Source: Flaviramulus basaltis (GTDB taxonomy: Bacteria; Bacteroidota; Bacteroidia; Flavobacteriales; Flavobacteriaceae). Taken from it: a stretch of 64,000 nt of DNA. Location: NCBI RefSeq assembly GCF_900114265.1, contig NZ_FPKV01000001.1:1178001-1242000 (forward strand). Direction: 5' to 3'. The notes under the pieces are model-generated. The model was given only the letters and a program-made list of their open reading frames with translations, was not told where the DNA came from and ran no database searches. Numbering within the stretch: the stretch's first letter is position 1; each line of letters begins with the position of its first letter. The position numbers were made by a program, and so were the translations under genes. Below are positions 8,337-17,609 of this stretch, one piece after another.

Positions 8337-9569
8337 ATGGAAAATATCGCATTAATTGAATCTTTTTCAGAATTTAAAGACGATAAGCTAATTGACAGAG
8401 TAACGTTAATGGCAATTTTAGAAGATGTATTTAGAAGCGCCTTAAAAAAGAAATATGGTGATGATGATAATTTTGATATTATTGTAAATCCTGACAAAGG
8501 GGATTTAGAAATTTGGAGAAATAGAATTGTGGTTGCAGATGGAGAGGTTGAAGAGCCAAACCAAGAAATTTCATTAACAGAAGCTCGTAAAATTGAGCCA
8601 GATTTTGAGGTAGGTGAAGATGTATCTGAAGAAGTAAAGCTTATACATTTAGGAAGACGTGCTATTTTAGCATTGCGCCAAAACCTAATATCTAAAATTC
8701 ATGAGCACGATAATACCATAATTTACAAGCAATTTAAAGATTTAGTTGGCGAAATTTATACAGCAGAAGTACATCATATTCGTCATAGAGCAGTTATTTT
8801 GTTAGATGATGAAGGAAATGAAATTGTATTACCAAAAGATAAACAAATTCCTTCAGATTTCTTTAGAAAGGGTGATAATGTGAGAGGGGTAATTGATAGT
8901 GTAGAGCTTAAGGGCGCTAAACCTACAATTATTATGTCTAGAAGTTCGCCAATATTTTTAGAGAAATTATTTGAACAAGAGATACCAGAAGTTTTTGATG
9001 GTTTAATTACTATTAAAAATGTAGTAAGAATACCAGGTGAAAAAGCAAAAGTAGCTGTAGATTCTTATGATGATAGAATTGATCCTGTTGGAGCTTGTGT
9101 TGGAATGAAAGGTTCAAGAATTCACGGCATTGTTCGGGAATTAGGAAATGAAAATATTGATGTAATTAATTATACAAACAATTTACAATTATACATCACA
9201 AGAGCATTAAGCCCTGCAAGAGTAACTTCAATAAAATTAAATGAAGAAACTAAACGCGCAGAAGTTATACTAAAACCTGAAGAGGTAAGTAAAGCTATTG
9301 GTAGAGGTGGTCACAATATTCGTTTAGCGGGTCAGTTAACTGGATATGAGATAGATGTATTTAGAGAAGGAGCTGAAGAAGATGTAGAATTAAGAGAATT
9401 CTCTGATGAAATAGAAAGCTGGATTATTGACGAATTTAGTAAAGCTGGACTAGATACCGCTAAGAGTATTTTAGAGCAAGAAGTTGCAGATTTAGTTAAA
9501 AGAACAGACTTAGAAGAAGAAACAATTAACGACGTTATTAGAATTTTAAGAGAAGAATTCGAAGAATAA
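8337..9569 (+). CDS. nusA: Transcription termination/antitermination factor NusA
   Basis: The 410-residue protein shows the NusA N-terminal RNA polymerase-binding domain (residues 1-130), an S1 domain around 135-200, and two KH domains (GACVGMKGSRIHGIV near 260 and AIGRGGHNIRLA near 325). It ends shortly after KH2, lacking the C-terminal acidic repeats of the enterobacterial protein; this shorter form is normal in Bacteroidota. NusA binds elongating polymerase and modulates pausing and hairpin-dependent termination. It is thus the natural candidate to feed back on the terminator in its own operon leader. Confidence 0.97.
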   Translation: MENIALIESFSEFKDDKLIDRVTLMAILEDVFRSALKKKYGDDDNFDIIVNPDKGDLEIWRNRIVVADGEVEEPNQEISLTEARKIEPDFEVGEDVSEEVKLIHLGRRAILALRQNLISKIHEHDNTIIYKQFKDLVGEIYTAEVHHIRHRAVILLDDEGNEIVLPKDKQIPSDFFRKGDNVRGVIDSVELKGAKPTIIMSRSSPIFLEKLFEQEIPEVFDGLITIKNVVRIPGEKAKVAVDSYDDRIDPVGACVGMKGSRIHGIVRELGNENIDVINYTNNLQLYITRALSPARVTSIKLNEETKRAEVILKPEEVSKAIGRGGHNIRLAGQLTGYEIDVFREGAEEDVELREFSDEIESWIIDEFSKAGLDTAKSILEQEVADLVKRTDLEEETINDVIRILREEFEE

Positions 9570-9598
9570 CATATATTTGAGTATTTTAAAGGCGATTT

Positions 9599-12451
9599 AT
9601 GGCTGAAACAATTAGATTAAATAAAGTATTACGCGAACTTAACATTTCTTTAGATCGTGCCGTAGAATTTTTGGATTCTAAAGGTGTCGATATAGAGAAG
9701 CGCCCAACTACGAAAATTTCTGAAGAAACTTACAAGTTACTTTCAGGAGAATTCGAAACGGATGCTAGCAAAAAAGTTAAGTCGCAAGAAGTAAGTGAAG
9801 CTAAGCTAAAAGAAAAAGAAGGTTTACGTTTAAAACGTGAGCAGGAATTAGAAGCAAAGCAAAAAGCCCAACAAGCCAGAGAAAAAGCTCAACAAGAAGA
9901 GATTGTAAAAGCTTCAAAAACACTTGCTGGTCCTAAACAAGTAGGGAAAATTGATTTAGATCCTAAAAAAGTTGAAGACAAACCAATTGTTTCAAAAGAA
10001 GAGCCTGTTGTTCCGAAAAAAGAAGAACCAGTTGTTGCTTCAAAGGAAGAGCCTGTTGTTTCAAAAGAAGAGCCTGTAAAACCTAAAGCTGAGGCTCCTG
10101 AGCCTCCAAAGGTTGATAAAGTTGAGCCTAAAAAAGCAGAAGAAAAACCTAAAGAAATAGAGAAACCAGCTGCTCCAAAACCAAAACAGATTGTCGTTGA
10201 TGGAGAATTGGTTACCCCAGACGAGAAGGTTGAAACTCAATACAAAAAACTTACTGGTCCTAAAATTGCTGGCGATAAAATTGATTTAAGTCAGTTTAAT
10301 AAGCCAAAGAAAAAGAAAGAAGAAAAGAAACCAGACGCAAAAGCTGGAGATGCAGGAGCTGCTAATAAAAGAAAACGCCGTCGTATAAGTAAAGTTGGAG
10401 GACCTCAAGCTGGAAATGGTAGTGGACCAAACAGACCAGGAACTGGTGGGCCAAATAGACCAGGCGGACCAAATAGACCAGGAGGAAATGATAGATTTAA
10501 AGGAAAACCAGGACAAGGTCGTCGTAATGTTGTAAAAGAAGAGCCTAGCGAAGAGGATGTGAAAAAACAAGTGCGAGAAACACTTGAGAAACTTCAAGGA
10601 AAATCAAGCAAAGGAAAAGGCGCAAAATACAGAAGAGATAAAAGAGATCAACACAGAGAACAATCTGAAATTGATCAACAAATAGAAGCAGCAGAAAGCA
10701 AAATACTTAAAGTTACAGAGTTTGTAACGGCTAGTGAAGTTGCAACCATGATGGATGTTAGTGTAACTCAAATTATTTCGGCATGTATGTCGCTAGGTAT
10801 GATGGTTACAATGAACCAACGTTTAGATGCGGAAACACTATCTATAGTTGCAGACGAATTTGGGTATCAAGTAGAATTTGTAACTGCAGATATAGAGGAA
10901 TCTATTGAAGAAGTAAAAGATAAACCAGAAGATTTAAAACCACGTGCACCAATTGTTACAGTAATGGGTCACGTAGATCACGGTAAAACGTCACTTCTAG
11001 ATTACATTCGTCAAGAAAATGTAATCGCAGGAGAGTCTGGAGGTATTACACAGCATATTGGTGCTTACGGAGTAGAATTAGAAAATGGTCAAAAAATAGC
11101 ATTTTTAGATACACCAGGTCACGAGGCGTTTACAGCAATGCGTGCACGTGGAGCTCAAGTAACAGATATCGCTATTATTGTAGCAGCAGCAGACGATGAT
11201 ATTATGCCACAAACAAAAGAGGCTATTTCTCACGCACAGGCGGCAGGAGTGCCAATTGTTTTTGCTATAAATAAAATAGACAAACCAGATGCTAATCCTG
11301 AAAAAATTAAAGATGGTTTAGCTCAAATGAACTTACTTGTTGAAGATTGGGGTGGTAAAATTCAATCGCACGATATTTCAGCAAAAGTAGGTACCGGTGT
11401 TAAAGAATTACTTGAAAAAGTATTGCTTGAAGCCGAATTATTAGAATTAAAAGCAAATCCAGACAAAGCAGCAGTTGGAACTGTAGTTGAAGCCTTTTTA
11501 GATAAAGGTAGAGGTTATGTGTCTACAATACTTGTGCAAGCAGGAACACTTCGCGTAGGTGATTATGTGTTGGCAGGAAGAAATAGTGGTAAAGTAAAAG
11601 CGATGCATGATGAGCGTGGTAATGATGTTGCTGAGGCTGGTCCTTCAACACCAGTATCTATTCTTGGATTAGATGGTGCACCACAAGCAGGTGATAAATT
11701 TAATGTATTTGAAGACGAACGTGAAGCAAAACAAATCGCTTCTAAACGTGCACAATTACAACGAGAACAATCTGTTAGAACACAACGTCATATTACATTA
11801 GATGAGATTGGTCGTCGTATCGCACTTGGAGATTTCCAAGAGTTGAACATTATTCTTAAAGGTGATGTAGATGGTTCTGTAGAAGCATTAACAGATTCAT
11901 TCCAAAAATTATCAACAGAAGAAATTCAAGTGAATATCTTACACAAAGGCGTGGGTGCTATTACAGAGAGTGATGTGTTATTAGCTTCGGCTTCTGATGC
12001 CATTATTGTTGGGTTTAATGTGCGACCTGTTGGAAATGCAAGAATGATTGCAGATAAAGAAGAAATTGATATTAGAACATATTCAATTATATATGACGCC
12101 ATAAATGATCTTAAAGATGCTATGGAAGGTATGTTATCTCCAGAGCTTAAAGAAGAGATTTTAGGTACAGCCGAAATTAGAGAAATATTTAAAGTTACTA
12201 AAATTGGAAGTATTGCAGGTTGTATGGTAACTAACGGTAAAATACTAAGAAACGCAGGTATTCGATTAATTCGTGACGGTGTAGTAGTTTACACAGGGGA
12301 ATTAGCCTCGTTAAAACGATTTAAAGATGATGCTAGAGAAGTAACCAAAGGTTATGATTGTGGTATGCAAATTAAAAATTACAACGACATTAAAGAAGGT
12401 GATATTATAGAAGCTTTCCATGAAGTTGAAGTTAAAAAGAAATTAAAATAA
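9599..12451 (+). CDS. infB: Translation initiation factor IF-2
   Basis: The 950-residue protein starts with an IF2_N-type helical domain, then a long low-complexity region rich in Lys, Glu, Pro and Gly (about residues 60-340) with repeated EEPVV and GGPNRPG-like units. The catalytic half follows, with the G1 motif [10 protein letters not shown]3 DTPGHEAF and G4 NKID, and IF-2 domains II to IV. It delivers initiator tRNA to the 30S subunit and drives subunit joining with GTP hydrolysis. It is the last gene of the operon and is followed by a strong terminator. The low-complexity linker is variable in length between species. Confidence 0.98.
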   Translation: MAETIRLNKVLRELNISLDRAVEFLDSKGVDIEKRPTTKISEETYKLLSGEFETDASKKVKSQEVSEAKLKEKEGLRLKREQELEAKQKAQQAREKAQQEEIVKASKTLAGPKQVGKIDLDPKKVEDKPIVSKEEPVVPKKEEPVVASKEEPVVSKEEPVKPKAEAPEPPKVDKVEPKKAEEKPKEIEKPAAPKPKQIVVDGELVTPDEKVETQYKKLTGPKIAGDKIDLSQFNKPKKKKEEKKPDAKAGDAGAANKRKRRRISKVGGPQAGNGSGPNRPGTGGPNRPGGPNRPGGNDRFKGKPGQGRRNVVKEEPSEEDVKKQVRETLEKLQGKSSKGKGAKYRRDKRDQHREQSEIDQQIEAAESKILKVTEFVTASEVATMMDVSVTQIISACMSLGMMVTMNQRLDAETLSIVADEFGYQVEFVTADIEESIEEVKDKPEDLKPRAPIVTVMGHVDHGKTSLLDYIRQENVIAGESGGITQHIGAYGVELENGQKIAFLDTPGHEAFTAMRARGAQVTDIAIIVAAADDDIMPQTKEAISHAQAAGVPIVFAINKIDKPDANPEKIKDGLAQMNLLVEDWGGKIQSHDISAKVGTGVKELLEKVLLEAELLELKANPDKAAVGTVVEAFLDKGRGYVSTILVQAGTLRVGDYVLAGRNSGKVKAMHDERGNDVAEAGPSTPVSILGLDGAPQAGDKFNVFEDEREAKQIASKRAQLQREQSVRTQRHITLDEIGRRIALGDFQELNIILKGDVDGSVEALTDSFQKLSTEEIQVNILHKGVGAITESDVLLASASDAIIVGFNVRPVGNARMIADKEEIDIRTYSIIYDAINDLKDAMEGMLSPELKEEILGTAEIREIFKVTKIGSIAGCMVTNGKILRNAGIRLIRDGVVVYTGELASLKRFKDDAREVTKGYDCGMQIKNYNDIKEGDIIEAFHEVEVKKKLK

Positions 12452-12500
12452 CACATCATATTTTAGGTTTCTAAAGTATCAGAATTTAAAATAAATAAAA

Positions 12501-12533
12501 AAAAGAGCAACCAATTAGGTTGCTCTTTTTTTT
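12501..12533. terminator. Bidirectional intrinsic terminator between infB and the SPOR gene
   Basis: AAAAGAGCAACC (12501-12512) and GGTTGCTCTTTT (12518-12529) pair perfectly around a five-base loop, with A-rich and T-rich flanks. It can serve infB on the plus strand and the convergent SPOR gene on the minus strand. Confidence 0.9.
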
Positions 12534-12557
12534 GCTAAAAGTTTATTAGAATAGTTT

Positions 12558-12935
12558 TTAACTTTTTTTAGGCTTAAAAATAAAGGCACTATTAAATTTT
12601 CTTTTAATACGTTTTAAAGCTCTGTCTGCCTCTAAGCGTGTTCTAAAATTACCAGCCCAAATTTTAAAGTTAGGCTCTTGGTAATAAATAGTTGGATTCC
12701 ATTCGGAAAACGATTCATTAAATTCTTTTTGAGCTGCATAAGCACCAGGTCTATCTCCATTGTAGATTTGTATTTTATATCTCTCAGAATCAGTTTCATT
12801 TTTATTCATTTCCTTTTTCAGCTCTAGCAAAGCATCAATTTTTTTATCTTGATTTACAGTTACGCTGCCTTGTTGTGCATGTGAGAGTGTTAAAGTTAAT
12901 GCAAAACAAATAACACTAAAAAAACTAATTTTCAT
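12558..12935 (-). CDS. Secreted SPOR-domain protein
   Basis: The product is about 125 residues: a signal peptide (MKISFFSVICFALTLTLS, then HAQ), a short linker, and a C-terminal SPOR domain at about 45-120 (YKIQIYNGD, then FKIWAGNFRTRLEADRALK). SPOR domains bind denuded peptidoglycan at division sites. The frame is open further upstream to a TTG at 12956 and an ATG at 12950. I prefer the ATG at 12935 because a TATATTTG element covers 12954-12961, which would put the transcript start downstream of the TTG, and because this start gives the cleanest signal peptide. It is transcribed divergently from the actA operon. Confidence 0.85.
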   Translation of the reverse strand: MKISFFSVICFALTLTLSHAQQGSVTVNQDKKIDALLELKKEMNKNETDSERYKIQIYNGDRPGAYAAQKEFNESFSEWNPTIYYQEPNFKIWAGNFRTRLEADRALKRIKRKFNSAFIFKPKKS

Positions 12936-12953
12936 ATTCAATGGTTTCATTTT

Positions 12954-12975
12954 CAAATATATTTATACAAATGTA
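12954..12975 (-). promoter_or_regulatory. Candidate -7 elements for the SPOR gene
   Basis: On the minus strand TATATTTG (12961-12954) and TACATTTG (12975-12968) both match TAnnTTTG. Either would transcribe the SPOR gene. The nearer one overlaps the upstream TTG and argues against that codon as the start. No clear -33 TTG is seen for either. Confidence 0.45.
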
Positions 12976-13073
12976 TACGTTATAAACTTAATTGTAGCTC
13001 TTTTTATTATTTAGAATCTCTCTAAATTATCAATTAACACTTCACTAACATTTCTCAAATCGACTTTAAGTAT

Positions 13074-13081
13074 TACTTTTG
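13074..13081 (+). promoter_or_regulatory. -7 element of the actABCDEF-coxBA operon
   Basis: TACTTTTG matches TAnnTTTG and is followed by GCG. It is the only match to this element I found between the SPOR gene and actA, and it would give a leader of about 27 bases. The -33 region is not recognisable. Confidence 0.5.
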
Positions 13082-13114
13082 CGTGAGATTTTTAACTGTT
13101 TTTTTTATTACTAA

Positions 13115-14455
13115 ATGAAAAAATCATACCAAAGTTTAGAAGTTAATTTAACCAACAATATGAAACAGGTGATTCACCGTATATTAAGCAAAAACCTTCT
13201 TCGTTTAAGCTTAATTATTTTAGTAGCGTTTACAACTTCTCTTTCTGCTCAAGAAGGAGATCCAGCAAAAGGAAAATCTTTATTCAATGCCAATTGTGCT
13301 GCTTGTCATAAATTAGATAAGAAGATGACTGGTCCAGCTTTACGCAATGTAGAAACTCGTTTATCTGAAAGTGAAGGTTTAGATAGAGAGTGGATTTATG
13401 CATGGGTGCACAATAGTTCTGGTATTATTAAGTCTGGTGATGCTTACGCAAATAAAGTTTATAATGAGTATGGTGGTGCTGCAATGACAGCATTCCCTCA
13501 ATTATCAAATGAAGATATTGATAATATTTTAGCTTATACTGCAGAGGCGGCTTCAACTCCACCTCCAGTACCTAGTTCTGTTCCAGGAGTAGAGCAAGCG
13601 TCAGGTTCTTCTGGGGGTATTTCAAACGAAATTATTTTAGGGGCATTAGCTATTCTATTTATATTATTAGCTACTGGGTTGTTTTTGGTAAACAAGACAT
13701 TACGCCGTTTTGCTTCAGCTCAAAATATAGAGTTACCAGAAGTGTCAAAAAGAAAGCCACTTTGGAAAGCTTTCGTGCAAAATCAATTTTTAATGATTGT
13801 TGTTGCGATATTCTTTTTGCTGTCTAGTGCTTATTTTGTTTACGGATATTTATCTCAAGTAGGAGTAGATCAAGGATATCAACCAGTACAACCAATACAC
13901 TTTTCACATAAAATACATGCTGGTGATAATGGAATTGATTGTAAATACTGTCACTCTTCAGCAAGAGTTAGTAAAACATCTGGTATTCCATCATTAAATG
14001 TGTGTATGAACTGTCATAAATCAATTTACGAATATAATGGAGAAACAAGTCCAGAGTATTCTAAAGATTTCTATGATGGAGAAATTCAAAAATTATACGC
14101 AGCTGCAGGATGGAGTGATGCAGATCAAAAATATACAGGAGATTCGCAGCCAGTAAAATGGGTTCGTATTCATAACTTACCAGATTTCGCATATTTCAAT
14201 CACTCGCAACATGTAACTGTTGCAGGAGTTGAGTGTCAAACATGTCATGGTCCTGTAGAAGAAATGGAAGAGGTGTATCAATTTGCTCCTTTAACTATGG
14301 GTTGGTGTATTAATTGCCACAGAGTAACTAATGTTAATGTAAAAGACAATGCTTATTATGAGAAAATTCATGATGAATTATCTAAGAAGTATGGTGTAGA
14401 TAACTTGACTGCTGCTCAAATGGGTGGTTTAGAATGTGGTAAGTGCCACTATTAA
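13115..14455 (+). CDS. actA: Alternative complex III subunit ActA, hexahaem cytochrome c
   Basis: The 446-residue protein has an N-terminal signal segment, a monohaem cytochrome c domain (CAACH at about residue 61), two transmembrane helices (about 172-193 and 224-246) and a multihaem C-terminal domain with CKYCH, CMNCH, CQTCH, CINCH and a terminal CGKCH. That makes six CxxCH sites in all. ActA is the multihaem electron-transfer subunit of ACIII, which oxidises menaquinol and passes electrons to an oxidase. ActA proteins described elsewhere typically carry five haems, so the extra monohaem module at the N-terminus is a fusion. An internal ATG at 13160 is an alternative start. It is the first gene of an eight-gene run. 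Confidence 0.93.
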   Translation: MKKSYQSLEVNLTNNMKQVIHRILSKNLLRLSLIILVAFTTSLSAQEGDPAKGKSLFNANCAACHKLDKKMTGPALRNVETRLSESEGLDREWIYAWVHNSSGIIKSGDAYANKVYNEYGGAAMTAFPQLSNEDIDNILAYTAEAASTPPPVPSSVPGVEQASGSSGGISNEIILGALAILFILLATGLFLVNKTLRRFASAQNIELPEVSKRKPLWKAFVQNQFLMIVVAIFFLLSSAYFVYGYLSQVGVDQGYQPVQPIHFSHKIHAGDNGIDCKYCHSSARVSKTSGIPSLNVCMNCHKSIYEYNGETSPEYSKDFYDGEIQKLYAAAGWSDADQKYTGDSQPVKWVRIHNLPDFAYFNHSQHVTVAGVECQTCHGPVEEMEEVYQFAPLTMGWCINCHRVTNVNVKDNAYYEKIHDELSKKYGVDNLTAAQMGGLECGKCHY

Positions 14456-14488
14456 TAAATTTAATAAGAAGTAATTCAATTATATAAT

Positions 14489-17400
14489 ATGTCATCAAAC
14501 AAGAAATACTGGAAAAGTGTTGAAGAGCTTAACGAGAATAGCTCTATTGTTGAGACGCTTAAACAAAACGAGTTTGTAGCAGAAATTCCTACTGATGAAT
14601 TTTTAGGTGATAAAGAGACATTAGAAGCAACATCTACAACGCGACGCGATTTCTTAAAATATGTTGGGTTTAGTACAGCTGCTGCATCATTAGCAGCTTG
14701 TGAAGGTCCGGTAAAAAAATCAATTCCTTACGTAGTACAACCAAAGGAAATTATTCCTGGAGTTGCTAACTATTATGCAACAACTATTGCTGATGGATTT
14801 GATTTTGCTAGTGTTTTGGTTAAAACGCGTGAAGGTCGTCCAATTAAAATTGAAAACAATACTATGGCAGCTACTAATGGTAGCGCTAATGCTAGAGTGA
14901 ATGCTTCTGTTTTAGGATTGTATGATAGTTTAAGAGTTCAAGGGCCTAAAAAAGCTGGAGAATCTATTTCTTGGAGTACATTTGATATTGATACAAATCA
15001 AAAATTAACTGATATAGCTGCTGCGAGTAAAGATATTGTGCTATTAACACAAACTTTTGGAAGTCCTTCAACTAGTAAGTTAATTTCAGAGTTTAAAGAA
15101 AAATATGGTAATGTTCGTCATGTAGTTTATGATGCTATTTCAGAATCTGCTGCACTTGACGCGTACCAAGCTAAATATGGTGAGCGTGCATTAGCAAATT
15201 ATGATTTTGCTAAAGCGATGACTATTGTTTCTGTTGGAGCAGATTTCTTAGGAGATTGGCAAGGTGGAGGATTTGATTCTGGATACTCAAAAAACAAAGT
15301 TCCAGATCATGGTAAAATGTCTCGTCACATTCAGTTTGAGTCTAATATGTCTTTAACTGGAGCAAATGCAGATAAACGTGTGCCATTAACTCCAACGCAA
15401 CAAAAATTAGTGTTGGCTAAATTATACAGTTATGTAGTTGGTGGTTCTGTTTCAGGAGATTTACCAGAACATATTGAAGATGCTGTTAAAAACGCAGCTT
15501 CTCAACTTAAAAAAGCAGGTAGTAATGGATTGGTAGTTACAGGGATTCAAGATGTAAACGCTCAAACTGTTGCTTTAGAAATTAATGAAGCTTTAAACAG
15601 TAAAGCTTTTGATGCTTCAACACCAATCAAAACTAGACAAGGTAGCGATAACGCTATGGTTTCTTTAGTTGCAGATATGAAAGCAGGTAAAGTTGCAGCG
15701 ATTATTATGAGTGGTGTTAATCCTGTTTATACATTTCCAAATGCATCAGACTTTATTGAGGGATTAAAAAAGACTGAATTATCTATAGCGTTTTCAATGA
15801 AAGTTGATGAAACGTCTTCAGAAGCACAATATATTGCAGCAGCACCACACTATTTGGAATCTTGGGGTGATGTTGAAATTAAAAAAGGACATTATGCTTT
15901 AACGCAACCAACTATTCGTCCTTTGTTTGATACAAGACAATTTCAACAAGCTTTATTGAAATGGACTGGCAATGATAGTTCTTATCACGATTATATTAAA
16001 GACGCTTGGGGAACTACTATTTTAGGTGGAAGTTCATTCAACAAAGCTTTACATGATGGTGTTTATGTTGGAACGATTGCTACAGAAGTAGAAGCAATAG
16101 AATTAGGAGAAACTGAAACACCTTCAGGAAATGCAGCTAGAGCTTTAGCTACTTCTGCGAAATCTAAAGGTGGTTTAGAATTAGTATTATATACAAAAGT
16201 AGGTATGGGTGATGGTCAACAAGCCAATAACCCATGGTTACAAGAGTTTCCAGATCCAATTACAAGAACATCTTGGGATAACTATTTAACGGTTTCAAAA
16301 GCAGATGCTGAAAGCATTGGCTTAATTAATAGACATGTTGCAAATGGCGCTTTAAACGGAAGTTATGCTAATGTGACTGTTAACGGAACAACGTTGAAAG
16401 TTCCAGTAATTATTCAACCTGGTCAAGCTAAAGGTTCAGTAGGTCTGTCATTTGGTTATGGTAGAACAAAGGGTTTAAAAGAGGAAATGCAAACAGGTGT
16501 TAATGCTTATGCATTATACCAAAACTTCAACACAACTCAAACTGTTACTGTTGAGCCAGCTGCTGGAGAGCATGAATTTGCTTCAGTGCAGTTGCATAAT
16601 ACTTTAATGGGTCGTGGAGATATTATTAAAGAAACAACTTTAGAGGTATTCAATACAAAAGACAAAAAGTACTGGAATGCAATTCCTATGGTGTCTTTAA
16701 ATCATGAAGAAACTCCAGTAACATCACCAGAAGTTGATTTATGGGAAGAGTTTGATCGTTCTATTGGTCATCACTTCAATTTATCAATCGATTTAAATTC
16801 ATGTACCGGTTGTGGAGCTTGTGTTATAGCTTGTCATGCAGAAAACAATGTGCCTGTTGTAGGTAAATCTGAAGTACGTCGTAGCCGTGATATGCACTGG
16901 TTACGTATTGATAGATATTATTCTTCAGAAGAATCATTTGCAGGAGATATCGAAAAGAAAGAGAATTCAGAAGGTTGGTTTACAGGAACTAAGCAAGCAT
17001 TAAGAGAAATGGAATCTGGTTCTGAGAATCCACAAGTTGTATTCCAGCCAGTTATGTGTCAGCATTGTAACCATGCACCTTGTGAAACTGTTTGTCCTGT
17101 GGCAGCAACTTCACACGGTCGTCAAGGGCAAAACCACATGGCTTATAACCGTTGTGTAGGTACAAGATATTGTGCAAATAACTGTCCTTATAAAGTACGT
17201 CGTTTCAACTGGTTCTTATACAATGGTAATGATGAGTTCGATTATCATATGAATGATGATTTAGGGCGTATGGTATTAAATCCAGATGTAGTTGTACGTT
17301 CTCGTGGTGTTATGGAAAAATGTTCTATGTGTATTCAAATGACACAGAAAACAATTCTTGATGCTAAACGTGATGGACGTCAAATAAAAGATGGTGAATT

Positions 17401-17581
17401 CCAAACAGCGTGTTCATCTGCATGTAGCAGTGGAGCTATGGTATTTGGAGATATTAATGATAAAGAAAGTAAAGTTGCAAAACTTAAAGAAGATAATCGT
17501 ATGTATCACTTATTAGAAAGTGTTGGTACTAAGCCAAATGTGCAGTATCAAACTAAAGTGAGAAATACAACTGAAGCATAA
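14489..17581 (+). CDS. actB: Alternative complex III subunit ActB, iron-sulphur/molybdopterin-like protein
   Basis: The 1030-residue protein begins with a twin-arginine motif (TRRDFLKYVG, arginines near residue 52) followed by a lipobox cysteine at about 71, so it is exported folded and probably lipid-anchored. Residues to about 740 resemble a molybdopterin oxidoreductase, although in characterised ACIII this domain holds no molybdenum cofactor. From about 772 there are ferredoxin-like clusters: CTGCGACVIAC, CQHCNHAPCETVCP, CVGTRYCANNCP, and CSMC with CSSAC. This agrees with the three [4Fe-4S] and one [3Fe-4S] clusters known for ActB. It lies 33 bases after actA in the same operon. Confidence 0.95.
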   Translation: MSSNKKYWKSVEELNENSSIVETLKQNEFVAEIPTDEFLGDKETLEATSTTRRDFLKYVGFSTAAASLAACEGPVKKSIPYVVQPKEIIPGVANYYATTIADGFDFASVLVKTREGRPIKIENNTMAATNGSANARVNASVLGLYDSLRVQGPKKAGESISWSTFDIDTNQKLTDIAAASKDIVLLTQTFGSPSTSKLISEFKEKYGNVRHVVYDAISESAALDAYQAKYGERALANYDFAKAMTIVSVGADFLGDWQGGGFDSGYSKNKVPDHGKMSRHIQFESNMSLTGANADKRVPLTPTQQKLVLAKLYSYVVGGSVSGDLPEHIEDAVKNAASQLKKAGSNGLVVTGIQDVNAQTVALEINEALNSKAFDASTPIKTRQGSDNAMVSLVADMKAGKVAAIIMSGVNPVYTFPNASDFIEGLKKTELSIAFSMKVDETSSEAQYIAAAPHYLESWGDVEIKKGHYALTQPTIRPLFDTRQFQQALLKWTGNDSSYHDYIKDAWGTTILGGSSFNKALHDGVYVGTIATEVEAIELGETETPSGNAARALATSAKSKGGLELVLYTKVGMGDGQQANNPWLQEFPDPITRTSWDNYLTVSKADAESIGLINRHVANGALNGSYANVTVNGTTLKVPVIIQPGQAKGSVGLSFGYGRTKGLKEEMQTGVNAYALYQNFNTTQTVTVEPAAGEHEFASVQLHNTLMGRGDIIKETTLEVFNTKDKKYWNAIPMVSLNHEETPVTSPEVDLWEEFDRSIGHHFNLSIDLNSCTGCGACVIACHAENNVPVVGKSEVRRSRDMHWLRIDRYYSSEESFAGDIEKKENSEGWFTGTKQALREMESGSENPQVVFQPVMCQHCNHAPCETVCPVAATSHGRQGQNHMAYNRCVGTRYCANNCPYKVRRFNWFLYNGNDEFDYHMNDDLGRMVLNPDVVVRSRGVMEKCSMCIQMTQKTILDAKRDGRQIKDGEFQTACSSACSSGAMVFGDINDKESKVAKLKEDNRMYHLLESVGTKPNVQYQTKVRNTTEA

Positions 17582-17609
17582 ATCTAATTAAAGAATCAAT
17601 TATATAATT

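Noticed and set aside
10280-10600. 103-codon minus-strand frame inside infB
   Set aside because: It is antisense to the low-complexity Lys/Glu/Gly linker of IF-2, and its own translation is biased Ser/Phe/Trp.
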